Source: a candidate division LCP-89 bacterium (GTDB taxonomy: Bacteria; Electryoneota; B3-LCP). From it: 6,893 nt of DNA. The position numbers and the translations under genes were made by a program. The DNA lies in NCBI GenBank assembly GCA_025774735.1, contig JALGZU010000149.1, forward strand, positions 1 through 6,893, read 5' to 3'. This document shows, piece after piece, positions 5,468 to 6,893 of the stretch (position 1 is its first letter; each line of letters opens with the position of its first letter). The notes beneath the pieces were generated by a model. It saw only the letters and a program-made list of their open reading frames with translations, was not told the DNA's origin and searched no databases.

Positions 5468-6690
5468 TCTGGATGCTGCGGAAGAAGGTTTTCGCTCTGC
5501 TGCCGTTGTTCATCTTCGTCCTGCAGGCCGATCCGGTTTGGGGGACTGGTTCGATCTTTTCCGGTCTGGGATACGGTATGATCGAGACCATCGGCTCATC
5601 CCGCTCAATCGGCATGGGGAATCCCTACATTGCGCTGAGCGACAGCATCGCTTTGAATGCGTTCAATCCTGCGTTACTGGCTGAAATCCAGCAGACCCGC
5701 GTCTCGGTTAGTGCCTACTTATCTCGTCAGCGGATGCGGGACCACCAGGCGGAAGATATCGACGATTGGGCCCAGTTCGAATATTTCAGTCTGGCGCTGA
5801 AGTTGCGTAAAGGACTCGGACTGGGATTTATTCTGGCGCCCTACAGCCGGGTGGAATTCAGTTACGGCTGGGATGGTGAAATCGATGGCGCCTCTTATTA
5901 TCAGACGTTCCAGGGCAATGGGGGTTTGAGTCGAGCTTCGCTGCACCTGGGCTGGTCGCTGGGGCAGTGGGGAAAGGTTGGCCTGGGGCCGTCAATCATC
6001 TGGGGCCAGGTGGAAGAGCTGCGGGGCAGCTATTTCGACGCATCCGGTTTTCAGGACGTCGAATTCCTGAATGTCAAGCAGTGGTTGGCTTTCACCGGGA
6101 CCGCCGGCCTGCTGCTCAGGCCTCACAATCGCCTGACCATTGGTGCGACGTACGAACCCGAAGTTCCGGTGAACCTGGATCAGATTTATGCATATACCGG
6201 CGAAGATTCCACCGTTATCGTGGAGACGGAATACCGCATGGCGGCGCACTATGGATTCGGCCTGTCTTACCTGTTTTCACCTCGCTGGTTAACGGCTTTG
6301 CAGGCGACTTACAGCCCCTGGGGCGAACTGACGGATCTGCCGGAAGGCCCTACCGACTATCAGGATGCTTACAGTTTGTCCGCGGGGGTGGAGTGGTCGC
6401 CGGGAAACTGGGACGACGACTGGTTTTTAAAGCGGTTGCAATACCGTTTCGGGGGCAGATATGAGAACGGCTACGTAGAAAGCCAGAATAGTTCGATCGA
6501 GAGCTATACTGCTTCCGCGGGGATCAGCGTTCCCTTCAGCGGCGGGCGGGGTCGCCTCGATTTTGCCCTGGAATACGGCCAGCGGGGGGATCTCTCTGTC
6601 AATGGAGGGCAGGAGAACATCATCAAGTTTCACATGGGCTTAAACCTGGGCGAATCCTGGTTTCTGCGCACCAAGCGATCCTGGGAATAG
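5464..6690 (+). CDS. Outer-membrane beta-barrel protein, FadL/UPF0164-like
   Basis: A 408-residue protein with a Sec signal peptide (RKK at 6-8, then a hydrophobic run), cleaved probably after Ala22 or Gly27. The mature start contains SRSIGMGNPYIALSDSIALNAFNPALLAE (46-74 region), matching the GMG...NPA N-terminus of FadL/OMPP1/UPF0164/PorV-type barrels. The remainder alternates short amphipathic strands with aromatic girdle residues and Gly-rich turns (for example LGLGFILAPYSRVEFSYGW and LQYRFGGRYENGY), ending in a strand near FHMGLNLGESWF. FadL relatives carry hydrophobic compounds and PorV-like ones serve secretion; which applies is unknown. Its ATG overlaps the stop of the lipoprotein gene (ATGA), a sign of translational coupling. 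An internal ATG at 5473 would keep the signal peptide and cannot be excluded. Confidence 0.8.
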   Translation: MIWMLRKKVFALLPLFIFVLQADPVWGTGSIFSGLGYGMIETIGSSRSIGMGNPYIALSDSIALNAFNPALLAEIQQTRVSVSAYLSRQRMRDHQAEDIDDWAQFEYFSLALKLRKGLGLGFILAPYSRVEFSYGWDGEIDGASYYQTFQGNGGLSRASLHLGWSLGQWGKVGLGPSIIWGQVEELRGSYFDASGFQDVEFLNVKQWLAFTGTAGLLLRPHNRLTIGATYEPEVPVNLDQIYAYTGEDSTVIVETEYRMAAHYGFGLSYLFSPRWLTALQATYSPWGELTDLPEGPTDYQDAYSLSAGVEWSPGNWDDDWFLKRLQYRFGGRYENGYVESQNSSIESYTASAGISVPFSGGRGRLDFALEYGQRGDLSVNGGQENIIKFHMGLNLGESWFLRTKRSWE

Positions 6691-6740
6691 TGATCCAACA
6701 GAGTAAATAATTAATAAAAAAAAGATTGATAAATGAGGAT

Positions 6741-6771
6741 AACCCGCGGCGAGTAACGCTCGCGATGGGTT
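6741..6771 (+). promoter_or_regulatory. Hairpin in the leader of the downstream lipoprotein
   Basis: AACCC (6741-6745) pairs with GGGTT (6767-6771). Inside it, GCGAG (6749-6753) pairs with CTCGC (6759-6763) around a 5-base loop, with three unpaired bases on each side between the stems. The hairpin ends two bases before the ribosome site and has no U-tract, so it is unlikely to be a terminator. It could place the site at the foot of a stem, block nuclease, or bind a protein. Upstream (6697-6737) the DNA is strongly AT-rich, where a promoter may lie. Confidence 0.4.
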
Positions 6772-6773
6772 GC

Positions 6774-6780
6774 GGAGAGA
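6774..6780 (+). promoter_or_regulatory. Shine-Dalgarno GGAGAGA
   Basis: GGAG ends five bases before the ATG at 6783. It is the only well-placed ribosome site in the window and fixes the start of the final gene, whose signal peptide follows at once. Confidence 0.75.
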
Positions 6781-6782
6781 TC

Positions 6783-6893
6783 ATGAAGCGCTTATCCATT
6801 TTCAGTATTCTAATCGCTGCAGTCATGCTGGGAACGATGGTCGGCTGCGCACCACCGCCATCTGTGCAAGAGCGTCCCGATCTGACACCCGAG
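6783..6893 (+). CDS. N-terminus of a lipoprotein (cut by window end)
   Basis: Only the first 37 codons are present. They encode MKRL, a hydrophobic stretch and then MVGC, with Cys22 as the probable lipid-bearing residue, followed by a Pro-rich, mostly polar stretch APPPSVQERPDLTPE. This is a lipoprotein signal peptide with a flexible linker; the folded part lies beyond the window. The gene follows the barrel gene by 92 bases on the same strand. It could share that transcript, since no terminator is seen between them, or use a promoter in the AT-rich spacer. The product cannot be named. Confidence 0.8.
   Translation, partial: MKRLSIFSILIAAVMLGTMVGCAPPPSVQERPDLTPE

Overview
The window looks like chromosomal DNA from a Gram-negative bacterium with a diderm envelope. 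Two lipoproteins have lipobox signal peptides, and one outer-membrane beta-barrel has a FadL/UPF0164-like N-terminus. The gene mix, the moderately GC-rich coding, the uneven use of Shine-Dalgarno sites and the dispersed-repeat-like intergenic DNA suggest an uncultured lineage near the FCB group (Zixibacteria, Marinimicrobia or KSB1-like). That placement is an inference from style; there is no marker gene in the window.

Layout: 1-416 has no gene. It holds a good sigma70-type promoter firing leftward out of the window (24-52), a 9-bp tandem repeat (100-130) and an unusually dense run of short palindromes (139-409). A leftward gene (417-2552) encodes a polytopic membrane protein with an alkaline-phosphatase/sulfatase-superfamily domain. 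Its predicted nucleophile is Thr rather than the Cys/Ser of true sulfatases. The 571-bp divergent spacer (2553-3123) holds the likely promoter of that gene and, upstream of it on the same strand, a possible small RNA unit: a TATAAT box, a GC-rich multi-hairpin segment and a terminator-like hairpin with a U6 tract. Rightward genes follow: the radical SAM protein of the AmmeMemoRadiSam group (3124-4107), a lipoprotein with two diverged DNRLRE-like domains (4220-5467), an outer-membrane beta-barrel overlapping it by four bases (5464-6690), and the start of another lipoprotein (6783 to the window end).

How the genes relate: the lipoprotein and barrel are translationally coupled and probably act together at the outer membrane, perhaps with the following lipoprotein. 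The sulfatase-like protein probably modifies or hydrolyses a phosphate, phosphonate or sulfate ester outside the cytoplasm. The radical SAM gene has no partner (Memo or AMMECR1) in this window. No CRISPR array, transposase, phage gene, rRNA or tRNA was found. The least explained parts are the two gene-free regions.
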